Shown here: one piece after another, positions 28,260 to 35,979 of the stretch | Numbering within the stretch: position 1 is the first letter of the stretch | Layout: each line of letters begins with the position of its first letter | NCBI GenBank assembly: GCA_046541415.1 | Contig: JBKHDI010000009.1 | Location: 1 to 64,000 of the forward strand | From: CAZOVB01 sp046541415 | Lineage (GTDB): Bacteria > Planctomycetota > Phycisphaerae > SM23-33 | Direction of reading: 5' to 3' | DNA: 64,000 nt | Position numbers and translations under genes: made by a program | Notes under the pieces: model-generated | The model's input: the letters and a program-made list of their open reading frames with translations, nothing else | Database searches by the model: none | What the model was told of the DNA's origin: nothing

Positions 28260-29063
28260 ATGATGTCCGCAAACTCCTGGTCCATCCGCTCGTACGGCAA
28301 GATGCTGCGCCGCCGCAGCCGCATCCGCCTGATGTTCACAAGCTGGCGGTGCTTCCTCACGGTCATCGGCCTGCTGGCGGTGGGCTACTTCTCCGTTGTC
28401 GCCGCTCTGATGCTTCATCGCTTCTGGCAGGATTACTGGCTGGGCGACAGCCGCACCGTCCGCGGCCTGGTGGTCGAGCGGTTCCTCGAGGAAAACGAGA
28501 TCACCAACACCCACCACGGCAAGGACTACACGCAGACCTACCACTACCTGGAATATGCCTTCCAGGCCCCCAGCGGCCGGGAGTATCGCAGGAAGGTCCG
28601 CGTTTCGCCAGGGCTGTGGAACCAGGCCCAACCCGGGGGGCCCATCGAAGTCGACTACGCCGTCGCCAAGCCCTGGATCAACCGCCTGGTCGCCCATCGC
28701 GATCAGCCCTGGCTGGGCAGCGTGATCGTCGCCTCGCTGGGCATGGGCCTGGGGATCGGGCTTCTGGGCATGTCGTGGCTCCGGGCAGGTCGAGACGAAA
28801 CGCTGCTTATCAACGGCCGAATGGTCGATGGACTGGTTGTCCAGCGCCTCGAAGAAAAGGACCACCTGCCCCTGCGCCTGGTGGTGAGGTATCAGCCCCA
28901 CTGCGCGGCGCCGTGTACGATCCAGGAGGAAGTCTACGCGGGCGATCCGCTGCTGGGCAGGCAGGTCGAGGACGTCCTGCCGGTGATCTACGACCCGGCC
29001 CGCCCGACACAGGCGCGGGTGATCCGCCCGCACCTCAAACGTCTGATCGATCAGCAGGGCTGA
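28260..29063 (+). CDS. DUF3592-like membrane protein
   Basis: A 267-residue protein with two membrane segments (CFLTVIGLLAVGYFSVVAALML near residue 35 and GSVIVASLGMGLGIGLLGMSWL near 160). Each is followed by a small beta-rich domain resembling a DUF3592 module: RTVRGLVVERF..., then GRMVDGLVVQRLEE... The domain seems to occur twice. The start at 28260 is chosen for its GAGGAAGGGGAAGGT ribosome binding site. Its last 13 bases overlap the 3' end of the convergent FAD oxidoreductase gene. Function unknown. Confidence 0.7.
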   Translation: MMSANSWSIRSYGKMLRRRSRIRLMFTSWRCFLTVIGLLAVGYFSVVAALMLHRFWQDYWLGDSRTVRGLVVERFLEENEITNTHHGKDYTQTYHYLEYAFQAPSGREYRRKVRVSPGLWNQAQPGGPIEVDYAVAKPWINRLVAHRDQPWLGSVIVASLGMGLGIGLLGMSWLRAGRDETLLINGRMVDGLVVQRLEEKDHLPLRLVVRYQPHCAAPCTIQEEVYAGDPLLGRQVEDVLPVIYDPARPTQARVIRPHLKRLIDQQG

Positions 29064-30331
29064 GGCAGGATCGCGCCGTTCTCGGCCAGCAGTTGGCGGA
29101 TCTGGTCGATCGGCACGTCGGCCGATGGCACGCCCAGACGGGCGCCCAACGCCGCTGCCGCCCCGGCCGCCTGCCCGGTGGCCATGCACGTCGCCTGGAT
29201 CCGCAGGGCCGAGTTGGCCCGGCGATCGGAGCTGATGCACCGCCCCGCTGCCTGCAGCCGCTGAATGCCCGGTGAAAGCATCGCCGAATGCGGCACGGTG
29301 GGCACGTCGCCCTCGGCCAGGACCCGCTTTTCGACCCCTGCCTGGGTATGCACGTCGACGAACCAGTAGGCGTTGCAGACGGCGTCATCGAAGATCCGGC
29401 CGCTGACGTAGTCGTCCTCGGTGATGCACCTGCGCCCGACGATCCGGACGGTCTCGCGCACGGCCGTCGATTCCCGCATGTCGGTCAGGCGGAGGTGCTC
29501 CAGGCCCGGCAGGGTCCGGCAGAAGCGCAGCAGGCGAAGCAGCGATTGTCTCCCGGACAGGTCGGCGGCGGTTTGGGATACGCATGTCGAGCTGTCGGCC
29601 TGGTCGACGTGCTGGGCGTTCCGCCCGTGGGCGTGCAGGAACTGCACAAACGGCTTGTCGGCCCGCCAGAAGTCCCCCTCTGCCAGTCTGCCGTCGGCCA
29701 GGGCCTGGTTGTAGCGGCGCTGGATCTCCTCGCCGTCCAGCGCGTCGGGGTCGTAGCCGTCGAGGCTGAAGATCAACGTACCCGGCTGGCGGACCGGGGC
29801 CCGGTCCAGCGGCAGGCCCAGCAGGGCGAACGCGGCCGCATCGCCGGTGCAGTCGATCAGCTCGGTTGTCTCGATGATCCTCCGCAGGGGCCCGTGGCCG
29901 ATCGTCTCGACGCACCATCGCCCGCCGTGATCCTCGATCGAGACGGGAAACTCGTGGTAGTGCAGACTGGCCCCGGCGGTCAGGGCGGCTTCTTCCTCGA
30001 CCAGTGAGAGCAGTTCCGGCTGGACCACCACCAGGGTGCAGGCATCGACCGGATGGGGCTTCGTGCAGGATTCGGCGCTTTGGCCTGCCAGCCGGCAAGC
30101 CGCCTCGACCATCTCCCACCCGATGCCTGCGATTACCTGCTTGCCGTAGGCGTGGAAGGAGCAGACGGCGTTGACCCCGCCGATCGTCGTCGTGCCGCCC
30201 ATGCCGGCTGCGCGGTCGATGGCCACGGTTCGCGCCCCGGCGCGAGCGGCCTGGATGGTCGCGATCGCCCCGGCCGTCCCTGCGCCCAGCACCAGCACGT
30301 CGGCTTGTTCGTGGATCGTCTGGATCGCCAT
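29051..30331 (-). CDS. FAD-dependent oxidoreductase (PF12831-like)
   Basis: A 426-residue flavoprotein. Its Rossmann motif near the N-terminus, DVLVLGAGTAGAIATIQAAR, binds the FAD ADP moiety. GMGGTTTIGGVNAVCSFHAYGK is typical of the FAD-dependent family that oxidises diverse small or sugar-like substrates. A second FAD block, RCISSDRRANSALRIQATCMATGQAAGAAAAL, is near the C-terminus. No signal peptide. The ATG at 30331 has GAGGGG upstream and lies five bases after the stop of the Tat-tagged mannonate-dehydratase-like gene, so the two form an operon and may act on the same sugar acid. Substrate unknown. Confidence 0.85.
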   Translation of the reverse strand: MAIQTIHEQADVLVLGAGTAGAIATIQAARAGARTVAIDRAAGMGGTTTIGGVNAVCSFHAYGKQVIAGIGWEMVEAACRLAGQSAESCTKPHPVDACTLVVVQPELLSLVEEEAALTAGASLHYHEFPVSIEDHGGRWCVETIGHGPLRRIIETTELIDCTGDAAAFALLGLPLDRAPVRQPGTLIFSLDGYDPDALDGEEIQRRYNQALADGRLAEGDFWRADKPFVQFLHAHGRNAQHVDQADSSTCVSQTAADLSGRQSLLRLLRFCRTLPGLEHLRLTDMRESTAVRETVRIVGRRCITEDDYVSGRIFDDAVCNAYWFVDVHTQAGVEKRVLAEGDVPTVPHSAMLSPGIQRLQAAGRCISSDRRANSALRIQATCMATGQAAGAAAALGARLGVPSADVPIDQIRQLLAENGAILPQPC

Positions 30332-30336
30332 CCCCC

Positions 30337-31431
30337 TCAAGCGTCCAGGCTGTAGACGCTCTGCAGGACGCCCTTGATGTACCCATACGCCCAGGCGAAG
30401 TGCTGCAGTCCGCCGGGGTCGTCGGCGTGGCCGGGCACGTGGTCGGGCATGACCATGCCCGTATACCCCGCCCGCTTGTACTCCAGGGCTGCCCGAGGCA
30501 TGTCGATTTCGCCCTCGTCGTGGTAGGTCTCGACGAATTGCTTCGGCCCGCCGCGCAGATTGCGGAAGTGCACGCCGACGATCTTGCCCCGTCGGCCGAA
30601 CCAGCGAATCGCTTCGTACAGCCCATCGGGCTTGGCCGCGGCGGGCAGCATCTCCCAGATGCAGCCCTGGCAGAAGAGGACGCCGTGATACGGGCTGTCC
30701 TGAATCTGCACGAACCGCTGAAGCCCCTCGACGCTGTCGAGCACCTGGTCTACGCCGAACTGGTTGTCGTCGGGCATGGGCGGGTCGTTGGGGTGGCAGG
30801 AGAGTTTGACTTTCGCCTGGTGTGCCACCGGGACGACCTGCTTGAGAAACCACTCGATCCGGTCCCAGTGTTCGTCGGCTTTCAGCGGAGACAGGTCTGG
30901 CTTGCCCCGCTGTTTCTCGACCTTCTCCAGCTCCCACTGGCCGTAGCTGCTTCCGCCGCGCCCGAGGACTTTGCCCGTTCGCGCCCGCCAGGATCGCACG
31001 TGAAGGTTGTACTGCAGGGCGGGGATTCCGGCGCGGCCTGCGATGGCGATCTGGCGCTTGCAGCGTTCGACGGCCTTGTCACGCCGCGACGGGATCAGCA
31101 CATCGACCGGGACGCCCCAGTACATGGCCCCGATCTCCAGGCCCGCGTCGCGGACCTGCTGGATGCGGGCCTTGCAGCTCTCGACCGACCAGATGCGGTC
31201 CTGCCCTTGTGCGGCCGGCGAGGCGCAGATCATCTCCACGCCGAACCGTTTGAGCACGGGCATGTGCGTATCGCTCGAGCCCCAACGCTGACAGCCGACC
31301 TTCATCCGCTCAGAGCTGTCGCCCTTGGCCGATGCGGCGGCGGGCTTCTCGGCGGCGGCCAGGTTTTTCCCGCCCAGCGCAGCAGCAGCGGCGCCGACAG
31401 CGGACAGTTTCAGAAAGTCTCTTCGATCCAT
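30337..31431 (-). CDS. Tat-tagged mannonate dehydratase-like protein
   Basis: A 364-residue protein. MDRRDFLKLSAVGAAAAALGG is a clear twin-arginine signal (RRDFLK), so it is predicted to be exported folded. The mature part follows the UxuA/sugar-isomerase TIM barrel: LSCHPNDPPMPD near residue 215 (the HPxDPP metal/substrate block of mannonate dehydratase), GVLFCQGCIWEM near 250, VHFRNLRGG near 295, and HDEGEIDM near 310. UxuA is normally cytosolic and dehydrates D-mannonate. A periplasmic version with a flavin oxidoreductase partner is unusual, so a different sugar acid is likely. Confidence 0.8.
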   Translation of the reverse strand: MDRRDFLKLSAVGAAAAALGGKNLAAAEKPAAASAKGDSSERMKVGCQRWGSSDTHMPVLKRFGVEMICASPAAQGQDRIWSVESCKARIQQVRDAGLEIGAMYWGVPVDVLIPSRRDKAVERCKRQIAIAGRAGIPALQYNLHVRSWRARTGKVLGRGGSSYGQWELEKVEKQRGKPDLSPLKADEHWDRIEWFLKQVVPVAHQAKVKLSCHPNDPPMPDDNQFGVDQVLDSVEGLQRFVQIQDSPYHGVLFCQGCIWEMLPAAAKPDGLYEAIRWFGRRGKIVGVHFRNLRGGPKQFVETYHDEGEIDMPRAALEYKRAGYTGMVMPDHVPGHADDPGGLQHFAWAYGYIKGVLQSVYSLDA

Positions 31432-31519
31432 GAAAGGGCGCTCCTTGCCCGGTCTGCATTGGCTGCCGACAGCCGCCCGGTGCTGATTGCCCCGATGGTG
31501 TTCTATATCTTGCAGCCGA

Positions 31520-31972
31520 TCAGCTGGTGGCGTGCTCGGCTTCGAGCATGGAGATGACCTCTTCGCGGACCCGGCCTCGCTGGACGCCGAGGTGGTCCAG
31601 CAGCCTGACGGCGACGCCTTCGGTCTCGTCCAGCAGGGCCAGCAGCAGGTGTTCCGTACCGATATTCGGGCTCCTCAGCTGGCGGGCCTGGTCCAGGGCC
31701 ACGCTCATGACATGCTTGATGTGCGGCGTCTGGTGGAAGAATTCGGGGATATCGACGTCGGGTCCCGGCTCGACGATTTCGGCCAGGGCTTCGCGGGCGT
31801 GACGAATATCCACACCGACGGCCTCGAGGGCCCGATGGCCATGGCCTTCCGGTTCGCGGATCAACGCCAGCAGCAAATGTTCGGTGCCCAGGTAATCATG
31901 GTGCATCCGCTGGGCCTCGATCCCTTCGAGTTCCAGGACGCGCTTTGCGTGATCGGTAAAATGCTCGAACAT
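31520..31972 (-). CDS. stand-alone Clp N-terminal domain protein
   Basis: A 150-residue cytosolic protein made only of the double Clp N repeat seen at the start of ClpA/ClpC (MFEHFTDHAKRVLELEG, YLGTEHLLLALIREPEGHG, then NIGTEHLLLALLDETEGVA). No AAA+ domain follows. AAGGAGAAGTC precedes the ATG. In ClpC this domain docks adaptors such as MecA; alone it could compete for or deliver substrates to the Clp protease, which is inference. It is divergent from the DUF1294 gene. Confidence 0.88.
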   Translation of the reverse strand: MFEHFTDHAKRVLELEGIEAQRMHHDYLGTEHLLLALIREPEGHGHRALEAVGVDIRHAREALAEIVEPGPDVDIPEFFHQTPHIKHVMSVALDQARQLRSPNIGTEHLLLALLDETEGVAVRLLDHLGVQRGRVREEVISMLEAEHATS

Positions 31973-32100
31973 GACTTCTCCTTACAAGGACGCGCATTCT
32001 ACGGTTTGATCGGCCATCCGGCAAGGCCACTGGGCCGGCGCAGCGGTTTTTGCGCCCCATGCGGTATCCTCCCGCGCAACGGACATGTACAATCGGGGCC

Positions 32101-32472
32101 ATGACCAGGCCAGAACAACGCCGATCCCCTCACGTAAGGTATTTCACCGCAGCCGTTTGCCTGATCGCCGCTGCCGGGCTGGCCCTGCGGTTTGCCGCCG
32201 GCTGGGCTTGGGGCTGGGCGTACGTGGCATCAGTGAATTTCGTAACTTTTCTGTTCTACGCCGCAGACAAACGGGCCGCCCGCAACGGGTCCGGGCGCAT
32301 CCCGGAAAGACAGCTGCTCCTGCTGGGTATGATCGGGGGCTCGCCGGCGGCGATCCTGGCCCGCCACCTTCTCCGCCACAAGACCATCAAACAGCCCTTC
32401 CGCGCGATCTTCTGGGCCATCTGTATCCTGCAGGTCGCCGCGGTGGGCGGTTGGCTGTGGTGGAATCGCTGA
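32101..32472 (+). CDS. DUF1294 membrane protein
   Basis: A 123-residue protein with three or four hydrophobic helices (YFTAAVCLIAAAGLALRF, WGWAYVASVNFVTFLFYAADK, FWAICILQVAAVGGWLWW). It carries the DUF1294 signature YAADKRAARNG...RIPERQLLLLGMIGGSPAA followed by HKTIKQPF. The start at 32101 is chosen over the longer frame because homology begins there, although the ribosome binding site is poor. Its role is unknown; such proteins are sometimes fused to cold-shock domains, but not here. Confidence 0.85.
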   Translation: MTRPEQRRSPHVRYFTAAVCLIAAAGLALRFAAGWAWGWAYVASVNFVTFLFYAADKRAARNGSGRIPERQLLLLGMIGGSPAAILARHLLRHKTIKQPFRAIFWAICILQVAAVGGWLWWNR

Positions 32473-32478
32473 ACCGCC

Positions 32479-33825
32479 TCAGCCGGCAGGGTTCTCGATG
32501 CGGATGTCGTGCTCGACCAGGCCGGTGACGTCATCGGTTACGATGGCCTGGCGGGCCTCGGGCCGAAGCGTCCGCAGGTGCAGGTTGCTCAGGCGGAGGC
32601 CATCGACGTGGCGGAAGAAGAAGCCCCAGCTGGGCAGGTGCTTGCCCTTCTTGTTGCCGAACATGTTGATCTCGGGATAGCCGGTGGAATTCTCCGGCAC
32701 GTCGTCGATAATCGCCCCGGCCTCGATACCGCCGCAGTGTTCGATCGAGATATCCGACAGCGCGACGCGACGGACCGGACGGCCCGGATAGCCGGTCACC
32801 GAACAGCTGATCGGACCGGCCTGTCGGGCGATGACGTTGCAGATGCGGATGTCCTCGACGCGGCCGGCCTCAGGCGGGTCGGTCTCGTCGAGGCGACGGT
32901 CCAGCCGCTCGCCCAGCTTGACCAGGATCGGCGCGAAGACCTTCTCGACGATCAGCCCGTCTATGCTGATGCCCCGCATCGTCCCGCCGTCGACGCATTC
33001 CAGCGCGCAGCCCGTGATCACCGGCCTGCCTTCCGGGTAGCCCTCCATCGGGATCGCCTGCCGCGCGGGGCTGATAATGCAGTTGGAGATGCGGATGTTC
33101 TCAAAGCCCCCCACCGACTCGGTCCCGAACTTGATACCGTGACAATTGCTCCGCAGCCGACAGTTCGAGACGATGATGTTCCGGCAGGCGGCAGGGCCCG
33201 TCGACTTGAAGACCAGCGCGTCGTCGCGACTGTCGATGTCGCAATCGACCACCCGGACGTCGGCGCAGCCATCGATGTCCAGCCCGTCATTGGTATGGTT
33301 GTCGTGATTCCAGACGGTGATCCCGCTGATCAGCACCTCGCTGCAGGCCAGGTACTGCTGCATCCACGAGCCGGCCCGGCGGAGCTTGACATCCTTGACC
33401 ATCACGCCGCGACAGTCCACGAAGTGCAGATTCAGCGGCCTGCCCTCGTTGCCGCCGGAGATCTCGTCGGTCCGCTCGATGCACCCGCCGTCGCCGTCGA
33501 TGACCCCCGGGCCGGTCACCGCCACGTCCCGACAGCCGCTGGCCAGGATCATCCGCCGCTGGAAGGGCCTGCGGGACTTGACGTTCTCGGCCAGGAAGTA
33601 CGGCGGATAGTCAGCCGGGTTGTTGGTCCCCAGCAGCGTCGCCCCGGCAGAGACGTAGAGTTCCACGCCGCTGCGCAGTTCGATGGTGCCGGTCTTGAAG
33701 ACTCCGGCGGGTACGACCACGCGGCCGCCGCCGGCCTGTCCGGCCGCGTCGAGGGCCTGCTGGATCTGGGAGGTGTTGACGGGGTTTTCCGGCCTGGCAC
33801 CGTAATCGCGGATATCGAAAGACAC
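32479..33825 (-). CDS. GH28-family (polygalacturonase-like) glycoside hydrolase
   Basis: This 448-residue right-handed beta-helix protein has GH28 catalytic blocks: HTNDGLDIDGC near residue 185, SRDDALVFK near 205 and CHGIKFGTES near 230. Together these supply the catalytic aspartates and the HG pair (here CHGIK instead of GHGIS). It should hydrolyse galacturonan- or rhamnogalacturonan-type links. It starts with GTG at 33825 because AGGAG sits six bases before it and the conserved SFDIRDYGARPEN begins right there; a longer frame lacks support. No signal peptide, so it may act on imported oligosaccharides in the cytosol, or export is non-classical. Confidence 0.88.
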   Translation of the reverse strand: MSFDIRDYGARPENPVNTSQIQQALDAAGQAGGGRVVVPAGVFKTGTIELRSGVELYVSAGATLLGTNNPADYPPYFLAENVKSRRPFQRRMILASGCRDVAVTGPGVIDGDGGCIERTDEISGGNEGRPLNLHFVDCRGVMVKDVKLRRAGSWMQQYLACSEVLISGITVWNHDNHTNDGLDIDGCADVRVVDCDIDSRDDALVFKSTGPAACRNIIVSNCRLRSNCHGIKFGTESVGGFENIRISNCIISPARQAIPMEGYPEGRPVITGCALECVDGGTMRGISIDGLIVEKVFAPILVKLGERLDRRLDETDPPEAGRVEDIRICNVIARQAGPISCSVTGYPGRPVRRVALSDISIEHCGGIEAGAIIDDVPENSTGYPEINMFGNKKGKHLPSWGFFFRHVDGLRLSNLHLRTLRPEARQAIVTDDVTGLVEHDIRIENPAG

Positions 33826-33904
33826 TGGATGCTCCTGCTGTAGTTCTGGCCCCCGGGGCAAGAGCAACCCTACCGCAGCAGCAGGCACGATGCAACGGTT
33901 CGGT

Positions 33905-35071
33905 CTATCGCCGGCTGAGGCGGAGGCGGAAAATCGTGCCGCGTTTCGAGCTTACGAAGCCGACCTGCCCGTCGAGGTAGTGCTCGGCCAGGAGCTTCAT
34001 GCTGTATGTGCCCAACCCGCGGCCGGGGCCGGGCTTGGTGGTGTAGTGGCCCTCGAAGATCCGCAGCCGCGCCTCGGGGGCGATGGGCTGATGGTTGAAG
34101 ACCTTCCAGTCGATCCGGTCGTCGCAGCTTCGCGTCCAGAGGTGGACGGTCTGGCCGGCGGAGGTGGCCTCCAGGGCGTTCTTGATCATGTTGTTCAGCA
34201 CGCGCCCCAGCAGAACCGGCGAGGTGTGGATCGAGTCGGGCCTGGCCGGCGGGTGGAACTGCAGCTTCCGGCTGGCCGTGAGGGGATGGTTGGCGAAGGT
34301 GCGGGCCAGCAGGTCCAGGAACGCCCCCAGGTCGATCTGCTCGTACCGGGCCTCGTATTCATCCCGCAGCATCAGCTCCAGGTCGCGGCGCCACTCGACC
34401 TCGTCCATCAGCTGGTGGGTCAGGCGGAGGATGCCCTGGGCGATGGCCTGTGGGTCCTTCACGTCGGGCAGGACCTGCAGGTGGCTGAGGTTGTGCAGGG
34501 CAGAGAGGGTGTTCAGCGAATCGTGGTAGAACGTCCGGTCCATCGCCTCGCGCCGCTTGGACTCGGAGATATCCTGCAGGAACAGCACGGTGAAACCTTC
34601 GGACTCGACCATGACGGGTACGGCCCGGGCGATAAACGACAGAGTCACCGGCTTGCTGCTTCGTTTGATGGTGATGTGACATTCGCCTTGGCAAGCACGG
34701 TCGCTTTGCTGGCTGGCGAGAATCGCAAGCACCGCCCCGCAGTTGGCACAGGTATGGCTGGTCCCGCAGCCGTTGGGGCCTTCATCGGCATGGACGCAAC
34801 GAAGCACCTCCCCCGGGCGCAGGCCCAGAATCGACTGCGGATCGCTCAGACCCAGCGAGTCCAGCAGGGCATGATTGACCGTCACGACCTGTCGGTGCTT
34901 GTTCAGAACGGCCAGGACAGCCCCATAGGTCTCCAGCAGCAGATTGATCACCGGGTTCTGCCCGACGACCTGCACCGCCTGCTCCAGCCGGGGCCCTGTG
35001 TCGCGATCCGGAGAGGCGAAATGCGTAGCTAAACCCGGCCCGGAGGTTTCACCCATTCTGTCTGAGTCCAT
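33905..35071 (-). CDS. PAS-domain sensor histidine kinase with cysteine cluster
   Basis: A 388-residue cytosolic kinase. The PAS-like region (about 35-170) contains six cysteines in short order (LRCVHA...GCGTSHTCANCG...ACQGECH), a spacing that could hold a metal or Fe-S cluster or act as a redox switch. The helical dimer region has the phospho-acceptor motif FYHDSLNTLSALHNL near residue 185. The ATPase domain has NNMIKNALEAT, FEGHYTTKPGPGRGLGTYSMK and a C-terminal GTIFRLRL. No membrane segment. ATG at 35071 is chosen over GTG at 35080. No cognate regulator is adjacent. Signal unknown. Confidence 0.82.
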   Translation of the reverse strand: MDSDRMGETSGPGLATHFASPDRDTGPRLEQAVQVVGQNPVINLLLETYGAVLAVLNKHRQVVTVNHALLDSLGLSDPQSILGLRPGEVLRCVHADEGPNGCGTSHTCANCGAVLAILASQQSDRACQGECHITIKRSSKPVTLSFIARAVPVMVESEGFTVLFLQDISESKRREAMDRTFYHDSLNTLSALHNLSHLQVLPDVKDPQAIAQGILRLTHQLMDEVEWRRDLELMLRDEYEARYEQIDLGAFLDLLARTFANHPLTASRKLQFHPPARPDSIHTSPVLLGRVLNNMIKNALEATSAGQTVHLWTRSCDDRIDWKVFNHQPIAPEARLRIFEGHYTTKPGPGRGLGTYSMKLLAEHYLDGQVGFVSSKRGTIFRLRLSRR

Positions 35072-35296
35072 GTTGATCACCCCATAGGCATCTTACGTTT
35101 CTATCGGTTCGGGGACAAGGCTGCTGCAGGCTTGGATGTGTCGACTATGTTGTGCAAGTTCCAGCAGGTGGCGTCTGGACCTCCAAGGCCCACCTATATC
35201 GGCAGGGCCTTGTTCTTTTCCGGCAGCTTCATCAGTTTCCGTCGTCTATCGGTCGAGGCGTTAACATACTCGTAAGAGACAGAAAGGAGTTGGACA

Positions 35297-35461
35297 ATGA
35301 AAGACTTGATGAAGAAACTTATGACGCTGCTTGCAGCATTGGCCCTGGTGGCCTTGCCGGCTTCGGTCCTGACAGGCTGCGAAGACGACGATGACCCCAT
35401 CGAGGAAAGCGCCGACGAGATCGAAGATGCTGCCGATGAACTGGAAGAAGAGACTGACTGA
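35297..35461 (+). CDS. small acidic lipoprotein
   Basis: A 54-residue protein. MKDLMKKLMTLLAALALVALPASVLTGC is a lipoprotein signal with lipobox VLTGC, followed by only about 26 residues, almost all Asp/Glu (EDDDDPIEESADEIEDAADE). GAAAGGAGTTGGACA precedes the ATG. It lies 25 bases before csbD on the same strand and is probably cotranscribed. Short acidic lipoproteins of this kind are common next to stress genes, but I do not recognise the family. Confidence 0.75.
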   Translation: MKDLMKKLMTLLAALALVALPASVLTGCEDDDDPIEESADEIEDAADELEEETD

Positions 35462-35486
35462 AACCCCATCCGGATGATCTGGAGGC

Positions 35487-35711
35487 ATGACCATGTCCAA
35501 TGACGTAATCAAAGGCAAATGGAAGCAGCTGCGCGGCGAGATGAAGAAACGCTGGGGCAAGTTGGACGGCAAGCTCACCGAGGCCGAGGGAGACAAGGAC
35601 ATCCTCGTCGGCAAGATCCAGCAGGAGTACGGCCTGAAGAAGGACGAGGCCCGCACGCAGGTCGACCAGTGGCTTGCCGAACGAGGCGAGGACGACGACA
35701 AGAAGTCCTGA
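35487..35711 (+). CDS. CsbD-family stress protein
   Basis: This 74-residue hydrophilic protein matches CsbD: NDVIKGKWKQLRGEMKKRWGKLDGKLTEAEGDKDILVGKIQQEYG (a long match over most of its length), with a charged Lys/Asp tail. CsbD proteins are induced by general stress in many bacteria; their biochemical role is unclear. TGGAGGC precedes the ATG. A strong terminator follows at 35767, so the pair with the small lipoprotein forms a short operon. Confidence 0.92.
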   Translation: MTMSNDVIKGKWKQLRGEMKKRWGKLDGKLTEAEGDKDILVGKIQQEYGLKKDEARTQVDQWLAERGEDDDKKS

Positions 35712-35730
35712 GGTGCTGGGGAATCGGTCG

Positions 35731-35979
35731 AAGAACAATCGCTCGATGTATTCGGGCGGATCGTCGAATGGCGGTCGGATTCCGGCCGCCATTTTCGTAC
35801 ATATTCTCGTGGGCCTCTCGGGCGGCCCGGGCCAGTTCGGCGTACGGGCGGTGACAGACGTCGAGCAAGCCGATGTTGTAGTTCTCCCCGTCGAAGCGGC
35901 CCAGGGCCGACTGATCGTAGAGCGTGAACCAGTGGGCCCCGACGCACCAGTTGTCGGTCTTCGATGTGAGGGCAATCAA
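35731..35979 (-). pseudogene. truncated agarase-like glycoside hydrolase remnant
   Basis: On the minus strand, about 60 codons read like the C-terminal end of a GH-A-clan (agarase-type) hydrolase: TDNWCVGAHWFTLYDQSALG, RFDGENYNIGLLDVCHRPY, then AELARAAREAHENMYE. No catalytic part precedes it: the LamG-like gene ends within three bases of its first codon. After MYEN the likeness continues only in another frame (PPFDDPPEYIERLFF), suggesting a frameshift. It is best read as a 5'-truncated, frameshifted relic. No start with a ribosome binding site is present. Confidence 0.55.
35767..35796 (+). terminator. Rho-independent terminator of csbD
   Basis: AATGGCGGTCGG pairs with CCGGCCGCCATT (one T-G wobble) around loop ATT, and is followed by TTTC. 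It is 56 bases after the csbD stop. Confidence 0.8.
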
